A stretch of 64,000 nucleotides of DNA. Origin: Muribaculaceae bacterium (GTDB lineage Bacteria > Bacteroidota > Bacteroidia > Bacteroidales > Muribaculaceae). The stretch spans positions 1 to 64,000 of the forward strand of contig JAFLTQ010000014.1 of NCBI GenBank assembly GCA_022510385.1, written 5' to 3'. The position numbers and the translations under genes were made by a program. The notes below the pieces were generated by a model, which did no database searches, was not told the DNA's origin, and worked only from the letters and a program-made list of their open reading frames with translations. Positions 32,068 to 39,904 of the stretch are shown here, one piece after another (position 1 is the first letter of the stretch; the number at the start of each line of letters is the position of its first letter).

Positions 32068-32782
32068 ACCATGGTGGAATATTAATAAATTGATTTCTAA
32101 ATATAAAGAGGATGATGAGGCTATCTTATATTATGCAGAAAATATCATAGCGAAAAACTGGAATAGAGAAATCTTTACTAATGCTATGAAATTGGAAATG
32201 CATCTTCATCAGCCGGAAGTCAATGTATCCAATAATTTCTCGTTAACCGTACCAAAAGAACAGTCAGGTTATGCAAACACAGTATTTAAAGATACCTATA
32301 ATTTAGGTTTTTTGGGAATTACTAAGCCGGTTCTTGAACTCGAACTTGAAAACAAGATAGTAGAAAAAATAAAACAATTTCTTTTGGAATTAGGTGCCGG
32401 ATTTACTTTTATAGGAAATCAACATGTCCTATCTTATAATGATAAAGATTATAAGGTTGATTTATTATTTTTCAATAGGAAACTGCGCTCTTTAATCGCA
32501 ATAGATTTGAAAATATCCTCATTTAAACCCGAATACATTGGGAAGATGAACTTCTATCTTTCATTGCTTGATCGTCAAGAAAAAGATCCTGATGAAAATC
32601 CTTCAATTGGAATTATCCTTTGTGCCAACAAGGATAATGGTGAAGTAGAGTTAGCTTTAGATGGATTTAATAAACCAATTGGTGTGGCACAATATGAATT
32701 GTTAATTCCACAAAGAGAGCTAAAACAGTTAATTAATAATGAAATAAAATCCTTCACCAAGCGACTTCCTGATGAATGCTAA
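32067..32782 (+). pseudogene. YhcG-type (DUF1016) PDDEXK nuclease, 5'-truncated and frameshifted
   Basis: The track ORF (230 residues from TTG 32090) is the C-terminal part of a YhcG/PDDEXK nuclease-domain protein. The nuclease core is legible: YKVDLLFFNRKLRSLIAIDLK (D...DxK) and GKMNFYLSLLDRQEK, then SIGIILCANKDN. Homology seems to begin earlier in another frame (YHGGILIN), with a one-base shift near 32090, and the N-terminal domain of roughly 130 residues is gone, replaced by the terminator hairpin. Full-length relatives are about 350 residues. The remaining domain could fold, but translation looks unlikely. Confidence 0.7.
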
Positions 32783-32974
32783 AAAAGTTTGAATAAACTC
32801 AATCAAATAGCCATTCATCAAATGTCAGTGCTTGAAGCAAATAACAAAGATAGAAAATTATTGAAATAAAATTAGGGGATGTTTAGATCCATAGAAGACA
32901 TTTATAAAGAAAAAAAAGAAAAGATAGCTCAACATTCTTGACAACCGTAAGAGGGAACAGACCAAATTACTTGA

Positions 32975-33097
32975 AATGCTTTTAAGGAAGAAGAGCAGAT
33001 TCAGGAGGAACTGAAGGAACTTGACCGTAGCGTTAAAAATCTTCCGGCTCTGACAGCCGAATTGGAACGCAGTCAAAGCCGGGGTTTTAGAAGATGA
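32975..33097 (+). pseudogene. Coiled-coil gene remnant
   Basis: A frame without a start reads EEQIQEELKELDRSVKNLPA and ends SQSRGFRR. Upstream, another frame reads TKLLEMLLRK, suggesting a shift. A helical, charged fragment of an unidentified gene. Confidence 0.3.
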
Positions 33098-33114
33098 TTT
33101 TATGTTTAATAAAC

Positions 33115-33345
33115 TTAGGTGAAATTAGTGTTTCCAAAAAGAAAACCTCGTTTTATCCTTTTCTTAAATACAAGATAATAGGCGAAGGCAATGAATGTAA
33201 AGCCTAAAGCAGCACAAAGTTTCATCCAATCATTAATTGAACTTCCTTCCAGGATTATATTCAGAATATAACCTATACAATTTAAAACACCTATTATCAT
33301 TAATATTAAAAAGATATTTCTTTTTACTTTATTACTTGTTTTCAT
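33115..33345 (-). CDS. Small two-helix membrane protein
   Basis: 76 residues with two hydrophobic segments (IFLILMIIGVLNCIGYILNI; LCAALGFTFIAFAYYLVF), a basic N-terminus and a basic KKRIKRG loop. A purine-rich AAGAAAGAGA lies directly before the ATG, a good ribosome site for this genome. No family recognised. It could be a leftover of the same accessory segment as its neighbours. Confidence 0.5.
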   Translation of the reverse strand: MKTSNKVKRNIFLILMIIGVLNCIGYILNIILEGSSINDWMKLCAALGFTFIAFAYYLVFKKRIKRGFLFGNTNFT

Positions 33346-33478
33346 TCTCTTTCTTATTTAATGAACTGATCCCTTATTATATATAAGTAGGGTGTTAATT
33401 GGCATTGTAAAACACTGATTGAAAAGTTATTATTTTTGAGAACAGACTAAACTTGACCTTAGCTTCCATTGTCACCTT

Positions 33479-33745
33479 TTATTTGGCAATTAATATTATA
33501 GGTTCACCCAAAGCAGATGAAATTCCTGCTATAGTATTGGTGGTAAAATTATGTCTGCCTGTTAGCCATTTTGAAATTTCAGATTCTCGTTTACCCATTT
33601 TAGCAGCTAATTCCTTTTGAGTCATTCCTTTTCTTTTAAGTATGCTGTCAATACGGTCTGCAATTTCAAATGAGAGATTGAATTCCTCCTTCGCCTTATC
33701 AGTTACCCGAGAAAGACAATCTCTGAATAGAGGATTTGTTTTCTT
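33479..33745 (-). pseudogene. XRE-family antitoxin with lost start codon
   Basis: Not in the ORF track because no usable start exists. From codon AAG at 33745 the frame encodes 88 residues: KTNPLFRDCLSRVTDKAKEE, then a helix-turn-helix GMTQKELAAKMGKRESEISK and WLTGRHNFTTNTIAGISSAL before a GEPIILIAK end. This is a typical stand-alone XRE antitoxin. Where ATG is expected the sequence is AAG. It overlaps the toxin remnant upstream. See the finding on a single T-to-A change. Internal ATG at codon 41 would give only the recognition helix half. Confidence 0.7.
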
Positions 33746-33963
33746 AATTCAAAAGTTTTATTATCAATCCCAACTATCATATTTTTCTCTATCGTAATAG
33801 TCCCATTTTTTTGAGCCTGTTTTAGAAGCTCATCAAACCTTTGTAGATCCATAACGTACCCACTTAATTCTTCATCTTCTTGATACGTTCTGGTAGTCTT
33901 GACACCTCCGTTACCCAATATCATAATCTGATCTGAAATCCTGAGGCAATATAGCCTTAATTT
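33703..33963 (-). pseudogene. 5'-truncated toxin gene paired with the XRE antitoxin
   Basis: In the frame of the track ORF (33703-33924) coding text extends upstream to 33963: LRLYCLRISDQIMILGNGG, then TYQEDEELSGYVMDLQRFDE and ITIEKNMIVGIDNKTFEL. This looks like the C-terminal half of a toxin-like partner of XRE proteins; a named family is not certain. The N-terminal half is missing: the frame begins two bases after the arsC stop. Its 3' end runs 13 codons past the place where a stop is expected (TTA then AGA instead of TGA). Confidence 0.55.
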
Positions 33964-33967
33964 TCAC

Positions 33968-34384
33968 TCATCTCAAATTATCATTATAAAATTTTGTGAA
34001 TTGTTCTTTTATTTCATCCCTTGTCTTACGGAATTCATGTAGCACCGTTTCTTCCTCTCCTTGGATTTCCGAAGGATCATCAAAACCTATGTGAATTCGT
34101 TTACCTACTTTCCCATTAAAAACGGGACAGGTTTCTTTGGCACCCCCACAAACGGTTATGACATAATCCCAGGATTCATCCGTATAATCGGCAACATTAT
34201 CAGGGAAATGACTGCTTATATCAATCCCTATTTCATTCATTACTTTTACAGCCTTTGGATTAACCTTTTCGGCAGGTTTTGTTCCTGCCGAAAAGACTTC
34301 CAAATTCGGATCAAGTGATTGAAGGATACCATGTGCCATCTGGCTTCTGCAACTGTTGCCGGTGCAGAGTATCAGAATTCTCAT
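33968..34384 (-). CDS. arsC: Arsenate reductase, low-molecular-weight phosphatase type
   Basis: Start set at ATG 34384, which overlaps the arsA stop as ATGA; the track start 12 bases earlier adds MERK. 138 residues. Reduces arsenate to arsenite with thioredoxin. The phosphatase loop is LCTGNSCRSQMAHG near residue 8 (C-x5-R), and the redox cysteine pair of the thioredoxin-coupled class lies in TVCGGAKETCPVF near 80-90. Last gene of the ars operon. In this window no permease follows; its product arsenite would need an exporter elsewhere. Confidence 0.95.
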   Translation of the reverse strand: MRILILCTGNSCRSQMAHGILQSLDPNLEVFSAGTKPAEKVNPKAVKVMNEIGIDISSHFPDNVADYTDESWDYVITVCGGAKETCPVFNGKVGKRIHIGFDDPSEIQGEEETVLHEFRKTRDEIKEQFTKFYNDNLR

Positions 34385-36093
34385 TTTTCTTTCCATTCAA
34401 TAATAGCCATATTACCATCGGAAAGTTCCCTGACTTTCTCTATCCATTTCCCTTCACCGTTGGCACGGGCTTTCAGGAAAGGATTGGTGGTTTCATTCAA
34501 TGCTAAAGACTGATTTACCAACCACCACTTGTTGTTGATACCGGCACGCTTAAGGTCTTTCTGCAAACGTTCTGCCTCGAATACGGGAGTAGCTTCAGGC
34601 AAGGTTACAATCACTACCTCAGTTTCCTTTTTGTCTCTAAGTCTTGGCAGAAGTTTCTTCACAGATTCCGGAATATCACCATGGGTTCTTTCAACTTCAC
34701 GGTGATAGCTTTGTGTGGCATCCAAAAGGAGGAGCGTGTGGCCGGTAGGAGCAGTGTCTATAACCACAATTTCATCATCTGCCTTATCTACGATATCAGC
34801 GAAAGCACGGAAAACTGCTATCTCCTGGGTACATGGAGAACGAAGGTCTTCCTCGATATAAGCCATATCTTCCTCTGTCATGGTTGTCTTCGCTTTTGCC
34901 CTTACCTCATTCTTATAGTTTTCCAACACCTCGGCCTCATCAATCTTGCTCATTGTGATTCCAAGATCTTTCATTGCCGAGTAATCAAGATGATTTGCTG
35001 GATCAGTTGTGGTCAGATGAACCTTCTTGCCTGAGGCTGCAAGCTGTTTTGCAATTTCGGTGGCTATGGTGGTTTTACCCACACCTCCTTTACCCATGGT
35101 GAAGATTACTCTCTTACCGGATTTATTCAGATCATCTACAAGTTGTTCCATTGTAGAGTAATTTTTTGGTGCTGAATATTCTTCCTCCGAATTTACTTTA
35201 TCACCTACAAGCATTTCTCTTATATTGGAGATATCTGACATATTGTAGGACCGTAGAGGGACATAGTAAGTCGGGATTTCCTTCAAGGTTTCCGGCATAT
35301 CCTTGAGGGCATTCTGCTGCCTCTCGTACATTTCATGTGTAACCTTGTCAGACGGGTCATCTTTCTCCAGCAATGCATTTATTACAAGAATTTGGTTGTT
35401 AACTCCCAATAGTCTTAATTCGTGAGATGAACGTGCAGCCTCCTTCAAGGGAGAAACATCCGGGCGACTAACCAATACCAGTCTCGTAAGTTTAGAATCA
35501 GACAGGGTTGAAACAGCCTGCTTATAAACCTCTTTACGTGCTTCAAGACCGGAAAGCTGACCGAGACAAGAAGCACCGTGAGTGCTTTCACTGATGAATG
35601 TGCTCCATGCAGAAGGCAACTGAAGCATTCTTAAAGTATGTCCTGTGGGTGCAGTGTCAAAAATGATGTGGTCATATTCTTTAGCTTTATCAGCAGCGGT
35701 TATGAAATCTGAAAATTCATTGAAAGCGGCTATCTCAACAGTACAGGATCCGGACAATTGTTCTTCCATATTGTTTATCACACTTTCAGGTAGTTTACCT
35801 CTGAAAGGTACTATCACGCTTTCCCTGTATTCAGCAGCTGCTTCTTCAGGATCAAGATTGACAACTGTTAGTCCCGGGACCTCTTTTATTTCCTTGCCAT
35901 GTCCGTCAAGTTCCTGACCGAAAACATCCTGGAGGTTTGATGCCGGATCTGTGCTTATAAGGAGAATCCTCTTCCCTTGGTCGGCAAGACCTATGGCTGT
36001 GGCACATGCAATAGAAGTCTTTCCTACACCTCCCTTGCCTGTGAAGAAAAGGTATTTGGTCAGTTCAACATCATTTATATTGAATTTTTCCAT
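34381..36093 (-). CDS. arsA: Arsenite-stimulated ATPase ArsA
   Basis: 570 residues in two homologous halves, each with a P-loop: GKGGVGKTSIACATA near residue 19 and GKGGVGKTTIATEIA near 335. DTAPTGHTLR/L switch motifs follow each (near 145 and 450). Metal-site cysteines of ArsA can be matched to SGSCTVEIAAF, THGASCLGQ and RSPCTQEIAVF. ArsA energises arsenite export through ArsB and receives arsenite from ArsD. ArsD is the upstream neighbour; ArsB or Acr3 is not in the window. ATGA overlap with arsC. Confidence 0.95.
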   Translation of the reverse strand: MEKFNINDVELTKYLFFTGKGGVGKTSIACATAIGLADQGKRILLISTDPASNLQDVFGQELDGHGKEIKEVPGLTVVNLDPEEAAAEYRESVIVPFRGKLPESVINNMEEQLSGSCTVEIAAFNEFSDFITAADKAKEYDHIIFDTAPTGHTLRMLQLPSAWSTFISESTHGASCLGQLSGLEARKEVYKQAVSTLSDSKLTRLVLVSRPDVSPLKEAARSSHELRLLGVNNQILVINALLEKDDPSDKVTHEMYERQQNALKDMPETLKEIPTYYVPLRSYNMSDISNIREMLVGDKVNSEEEYSAPKNYSTMEQLVDDLNKSGKRVIFTMGKGGVGKTTIATEIAKQLAASGKKVHLTTTDPANHLDYSAMKDLGITMSKIDEAEVLENYKNEVRAKAKTTMTEEDMAYIEEDLRSPCTQEIAVFRAFADIVDKADDEIVVIDTAPTGHTLLLLDATQSYHREVERTHGDIPESVKKLLPRLRDKKETEVVIVTLPEATPVFEAERLQKDLKRAGINNKWWLVNQSLALNETTNPFLKARANGEGKWIEKVRELSDGNMAIIEWKEK

Positions 36094-36119
36094 TTTTGCC
36101 GAATTTTAAGATTTCAAGT

Positions 36120-36524
36120 TTAATCCCAATTGCTACCGCTACAACAGCAGTCAGAACCTTCACAACAATCTGTTTTTGGCTCCTCCTTGCGTTTATCTTC
36201 CTGTATTGGCATGAAATCAAGATTAACTCCGCTCCATTCAGCCATCTGTCTTGTTGACGGGTATTCCCCCGTCACAGCCACTTCACCGTCAACCAAGGTG
36301 ATAGGAAGAACTTCCACTCCTCTGGACTGGAGAAGGTCATTGATCTTGGTGTTTGTAACATAAATCATCGGTTCATCCTTAAGATTATGCCGGATTACTT
36401 TTACTCCTTTCTTTTTGAGAGTATCAACAATCACCGCTATTCTCATCAGGTTTGGGTCGATGTTTGTACCGCATAAACCGGTAGGGCAACACATCGCCGG
36501 ATCAAATATTTCAATTGTCTTCAT
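36120..36524 (-). CDS. arsD: Arsenite metallochaperone ArsD
   Basis: Start taken at ATG 36524 (MKTIEIFDPAMCCPTGLCG), since the track start adds seven residues with no family support; 134 residues. The vicinal Cys pair and third Cys of the arsenite site are in PAMCCPTGLCG (residues 12, 13 and 18 in family numbering). A second Cys-rich tail, DCCEGSDCCCSGS, is typical of many ArsD proteins. It hands arsenite to ArsA, the next gene, 26 bases downstream. Also acts as a weak repressor in some operons. Confidence 0.95.
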   Translation of the reverse strand: MKTIEIFDPAMCCPTGLCGTNIDPNLMRIAVIVDTLKKKGVKVIRHNLKDEPMIYVTNTKINDLLQSRGVEVLPITLVDGEVAVTGEYPSTRQMAEWSGVNLDFMPIQEDKRKEEPKTDCCEGSDCCCSGSNWD

Positions 36525-36591
36525 ATTTATACTTTTTGTTTGCATTAGTTATTAGACTAAAAACTATTTTTAGGGTTAAAAAATAGCTTTT

Positions 36592-36915
36592 TCAGCAACA
36601 GCTATTTTCTTTTTCAATTTGGTTCTCCTCAAAGAATGAGTGGAACAAGGCCTGAGCCTGTTTCCAGTTTTCATCATTGATGCAGTATCTAACCTTCGGA
36701 GGTTCGATCGTACCTTGAATAAGACCCGCTGCCTTTAATTCCGAAAGATGATTTGAAACAGTCGGTTTTGATACATTCAAAACTTCATGAATCTCACCGA
36801 AGAAACATTCTTTCTGTTTCGCTAAAAAACTAAGTATGGCCACCCTCGTCGGATGTCCCAATGCTTTTGCTATTCTGGCAAGCCTTTCTTGATCTGCTGT
36901 TATCTCGATTTTCAT
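36592..36915 (-). CDS. arsR: ArsR-family metalloregulator
   Basis: 107 residues, a winged-helix repressor that releases DNA on binding arsenite. The recognition region is CFFGEIHEVLNVSKPTVSNHLSELKAAGL with a Cys at its start; a further Cys lies at VRYCIN and a pair ends the protein (ENSCC), all possible As(III) ligands. The usual ELCVC motif is not exact, so the site may resemble the variant ArsR types. First gene of arsRDAC. A -7 element lies 53 bases upstream and the leader has TTAGTAATTTCGCTAACAAC, a possible operator. Confidence 0.9.
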   Translation of the reverse strand: MKIEITADQERLARIAKALGHPTRVAILSFLAKQKECFFGEIHEVLNVSKPTVSNHLSELKAAGLIQGTIEPPKVRYCINDENWKQAQALFHSFFEENQIEKENSCC

Positions 36916-36967
36916 TAAATTCCTTTTGTTAGTTGTTAGCGAAATTACTAATAATTTTTCATTTATC

Positions 36968-36975
36968 CAAATTTA
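36968..36975 (-). promoter_or_regulatory. -7 element for the ars operon
   Basis: TAAATTTG on the minus strand, exact TAnnTTTG match, 53 bases before arsR. Confidence 0.55.
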
Positions 36976-37067
36976 GGAGAGTTTTAGGTAAAATTTAAAA
37001 ATGTTAAATTTCCAGACTAACAAGATTAGTCCAGTTTATATTTATGGCTTTGTTTTGATATTTTGAA

Positions 37068-37150
37068 GTTGATTATAGGTTACTAATTGAGAAAAATTAA
37101 GACTCTTAATTTCAATGAATTAAGTGCCTTTTGGGGTACGCATGAAGTCT
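37068..37150 (-). repeat. Degenerate copy of the tRNA-Leu 3' end and terminator
   Basis: Aligns in the same orientation with 42273-42359, about 80% identical by eye. Shared text includes CTCTTAAT, GCCTTTTGGGGT and CGCA-GAAG, covering the last 12 bases of the tRNA gene and about 75 bases downstream of it. Similarity stops inside the tRNA. This is the pattern of an old attachment-site duplication. Confidence 0.65.
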
Positions 37151-37296
37151 ACGTGATGTATGTAGTTAGCCTATTCTAATCTGCTTACTTCGAATCGACT
37201 TTTAAAATTTGACCAATCAAAGACAAAAGGCCATATTAATACTCGTTAGATGGTTGTTCCATTTAATGCATTATTTTCAAAGGTATCAAACTATTG

Positions 37297-38688
37297 TTAA
37301 CCGGCTTTTTCTTCAATACCCGAGGAATTGATTGGAGGCAAGATAGCATGCAAACAAATGAAACCAATAATCCCGGCAGTCAAAGAACCTATGACAATAC
37401 CCAGTTTAGCCTGGTTGAGTAGGGAGGCCTGAGCCGGATTATTACCGAATGAGATAGTTGCAATAAATAAGGATACGGTAAATCCGATTCCACCGAGCAT
37501 CGCTACAGCTGCCAATTCTTTCCAAGAGGAATGAGAAGGCATGGGTGCCAACCTAAGCTTTACAGTAAGCCAAGAAAATGTAAATATGCCAACAAATTTT
37601 CCTATTACAAGACCTAATATTATGGCTATCCCTATTCCTTCAAATACTGATGCAGGATTCATATCCAATAGATAAATTCCGGCATTAGCAAAAGCAAAAA
37701 TCGGCACTATAAAAAAGTTTACAAAAGGATGTAGTGAATCTTCAAGCTCTTGTAAAGGAGAGATGACTTTATCTGATGCTGATTCTATTTCTTTCAGCCA
37801 GTTCATTTGTTCTTTATTTAAAATACTCCTTTTTGCCAACATCTCGTCGTCGACATCTCTGAAGTGACTAATGGCGGTTCTTATATTTTTTATATATTTT
37901 TGGGGAGCGAAAACCGGAGTGGCCGGGACACATAACGCCACAAGTACGCCGGCAATTGTCGGATGAATACCTGAATTGAGAAATAGAAACCATACCACTC
38001 CACCTATTAGAAGATAAAAGATCTTAGATTTGATTCTCAATGCAGAGCCTAACAATAATACACATAGCAAAATAGCGGCATATAATAGCAATAAAAATTC
38101 TATATGGTTAGAATAAAATACTGCAATAACGATGATGCCTCCTATGTCATCCACTACGGCGAGTGTCGTTAGAAAAATTTTCAGGGATATAGGCACCCTG
38201 TCGCCAAGCATTGCAAGTATTCCAAGTGAAAACGCTATGTCTGTGGCCATCGGTATTGCAGCGCCTACTGAATATTCTGTTCCAATACTTAGCCAAAGGA
38301 AAATAGCTACCGGCACAATCATACCTCCTAATGCTCCGATTATAGGCAACAATGCCTGTTTAAATGACGAAAGTTCTCCTACCAATATCTCGCGTTTTAT
38401 TTCGAGTCCTATGCTAAAAAAGAATATAGCCATTAATGCATCATTAATAAAACTTAAAAGAGACATGGGATGCCCATTGTGGCTAAATAAGTTAAAATCC
38501 CCGATTTGCAATCGAATTTCCTGATTCCAAAAATCAAAATACATATGATTGATATAAGGGATATTAGCAATTACAAAAGCCAACAAAGTAGCCATTATAA
38601 GAATATTTCCGCCTGTTGCATGGCGTCGAATTGCTTGACGGGCTGCATAAAATGCAGATTGATTAGAGGATAAAAATTCTGTATTCAT
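37297..38688 (-). CDS. nhaA: Na+/H+ antiporter NhaA
   Basis: 463 residues, inner-membrane antiporter that expels sodium in exchange for protons. About twelve helices. The transport-site motifs are legible: AIPMATDIAFSLG (near 145) and LAVVDDIGGI (the Asp pair, near 175). GGVVWFLFLNSGIHPTIAGV and LGGIGFTVSLFIATISF are further family blocks. A cytoplasmic insert of about 50 residues between helices (RTAISHFRDVDDEM to SPLQELEDSL) is within the family range. The start lies inside the remnant hydrolase frame, so nhaA joins that fragment directly. Confidence 0.95.
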   Translation of the reverse strand: MNTEFLSSNQSAFYAARQAIRRHATGGNILIMATLLAFVIANIPYINHMYFDFWNQEIRLQIGDFNLFSHNGHPMSLLSFINDALMAIFFFSIGLEIKREILVGELSSFKQALLPIIGALGGMIVPVAIFLWLSIGTEYSVGAAIPMATDIAFSLGILAMLGDRVPISLKIFLTTLAVVDDIGGIIVIAVFYSNHIEFLLLLYAAILLCVLLLGSALRIKSKIFYLLIGGVVWFLFLNSGIHPTIAGVLVALCVPATPVFAPQKYIKNIRTAISHFRDVDDEMLAKRSILNKEQMNWLKEIESASDKVISPLQELEDSLHPFVNFFIVPIFAFANAGIYLLDMNPASVFEGIGIAIILGLVIGKFVGIFTFSWLTVKLRLAPMPSHSSWKELAAVAMLGGIGFTVSLFIATISFGNNPAQASLLNQAKLGIVIGSLTAGIIGFICLHAILPPINSSGIEEKAG

Positions 38689-39240
38689 TATTATCTATTA
38701 CTGTTAACTGCATGCCTTCTGGTGTTCCGAATGTATATTGCCCAATTATAGTCTCTGGAGCGTATGCCACACTGAATTTCTCTCTTCCTTCCGGAGTGGG
38801 ATTTTCCCAGTATTTTTCCCTGTCAGCCCATTTCTTGCCGAGACCCTCTCTATATATGTTTCCATTCTGTGATACAATAGCCGTTATCCTTTCAGGATGC
38901 CACATAGCAAGTCTGAATCCTATCGGTGCTCCATAGTCAAAGACATACATTGCGTAATGTTTGAGCCCTATTTCTTCTGTGAATTTATCAATTATCTTGC
39001 TAATATGATCAAATGAATATTCAAAATCATTTCTATCCGGAGACTTGGTCTGTCCGAAACCGGGAAAATCCGGAGCCACTACATAAAAATCTTTGGCCAA
39101 TAACGGTATTAATTCTCTGTACATGTGACTGCTGCTTTGGAAACCATGTAAAAGTAAAATCACCGGTTTTCCGGATTACCTGCTGTCCTGTAAAATATTT
39201 CTGTATTGTCAATTTGGATAGTATGATAGCTTGTTTCCAT
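38663..39240 (-). pseudogene. Alpha/beta hydrolase, frameshifted and 3'-truncated
   Basis: The original start is ATG 39240 (METSYHTIQIDNTEIFYRTA). A one-base shift near 39170 moves to the track ORF, which continues ILLLHGFQSSSHMYRELIPL, DFPGFGQT (oxyanion region) and VFDYGAPIGFRLAM (nucleophile Asp in place of Ser, as in epoxide hydrolases and dehalogenases). Homology ends near QYTFGTPEGMQL; the lid and the catalytic His part are missing and the frame runs into the nhaA start. Full-length relatives are about 290 residues. Confidence 0.8.
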
Positions 39241-39249
39241 GACTTTTAA

Positions 39250-39561
39250 TACAGTTGGCAAACTGTGTGTTTTTCGGTATTTTCAAATTAAGTTTAAAAA
39301 ACAAAGTTGAGAGCAAAATTAATGAAAATTCCAGCTTGAAATCTTGAAAATTCACGGATTTCATTAATTGCCTTATTATCTAAAACTTATGTAAAATACC
39401 AATTTTTCACTTTCCATTTTTAGTTCCTCAATACCTGAAGTTAGGTTGTTATTTCTTGCTTCTTTCTTTGGCGAACCTGTGGATTAATTACAGTGAGCAG
39501 GGCAGAATATAACGCCTTTAAAAGAGGAACGGAGGAAACTTTTCATGAGTCAAGTGTGATG
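39250..39561. other. Intergenic stretch upstream of the hydrolase remnant
   Basis: About 310 bases with no gene recognised; it should have held the hydrolase promoter. Confidence 0.4.
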
Positions 39562-39645
39562 GAAGTCTGAACGTGGAAAGGTGACATCGGAAATTCCCGT
39601 GCCACCCTTCACTATACTTTTGCCACGACGCAGCTGACGCTGGGG
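39562..39645. repeat. Intergenic hairpin repeat R1, copy d
   Basis: AAGTCTGAACGTGGAAAGGTGA begins like copy b; then CATCGG, AT spacer, CCCGTGCCACCCTTCACTATA as in copy a, and CTTTTGCCACGACGCAGCTGACGC as in copy c. It links all four copies into one family. Confidence 0.75.
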
Positions 39646-39755
39646 ATGCCTTTTATAATAATTACTATCATCAATTTCTTTTATGAGAGATAAAAGGATA
39701 TTATTAAATATGATTTTTAACTATATCTTTTTTCAATTCTCTAAAATCCATTAAA

Positions 39756-39899
39756 AAATCCGTTTAATCGTTTCAACGGATTTCTACAAACATTCTTTCA
39801 GAAGGATTATTCCCTCGCGGAAAAACCAAATCTGATCCACTTCACAGTGGATAAAATGTTTGATTGAATCAATTAAATTTCTAAGTAGAAATCTGCTAT
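39756..39899 (-). ncRNA. Structured 3' RNA element R3, copy B, with terminator
   Basis: On the minus strand, starting five bases after the aldo/keto reductase stop: ATAGCAGATTTCT, ATTCAATCAAACATT, hairpin ATCCAC-TGTGAA-GTGGAT, a second hairpin with a GCGA tetraloop, closing AATGTTT, and a terminator stem AAATCCGTT/AACGGATTT with a T run. Order and loop match copy A while the stem of hairpin 1 is entirely different yet paired. Confidence 0.65.
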
Positions 39900-39904
39900 A
39901 TCTC

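Noticed and set aside
37151-37230. Complete second tRNA upstream of nhaA
   Set aside because: Similarity to tRNA-Leu stops after the last 12 bases; no anticodon or D arm can be drawn.
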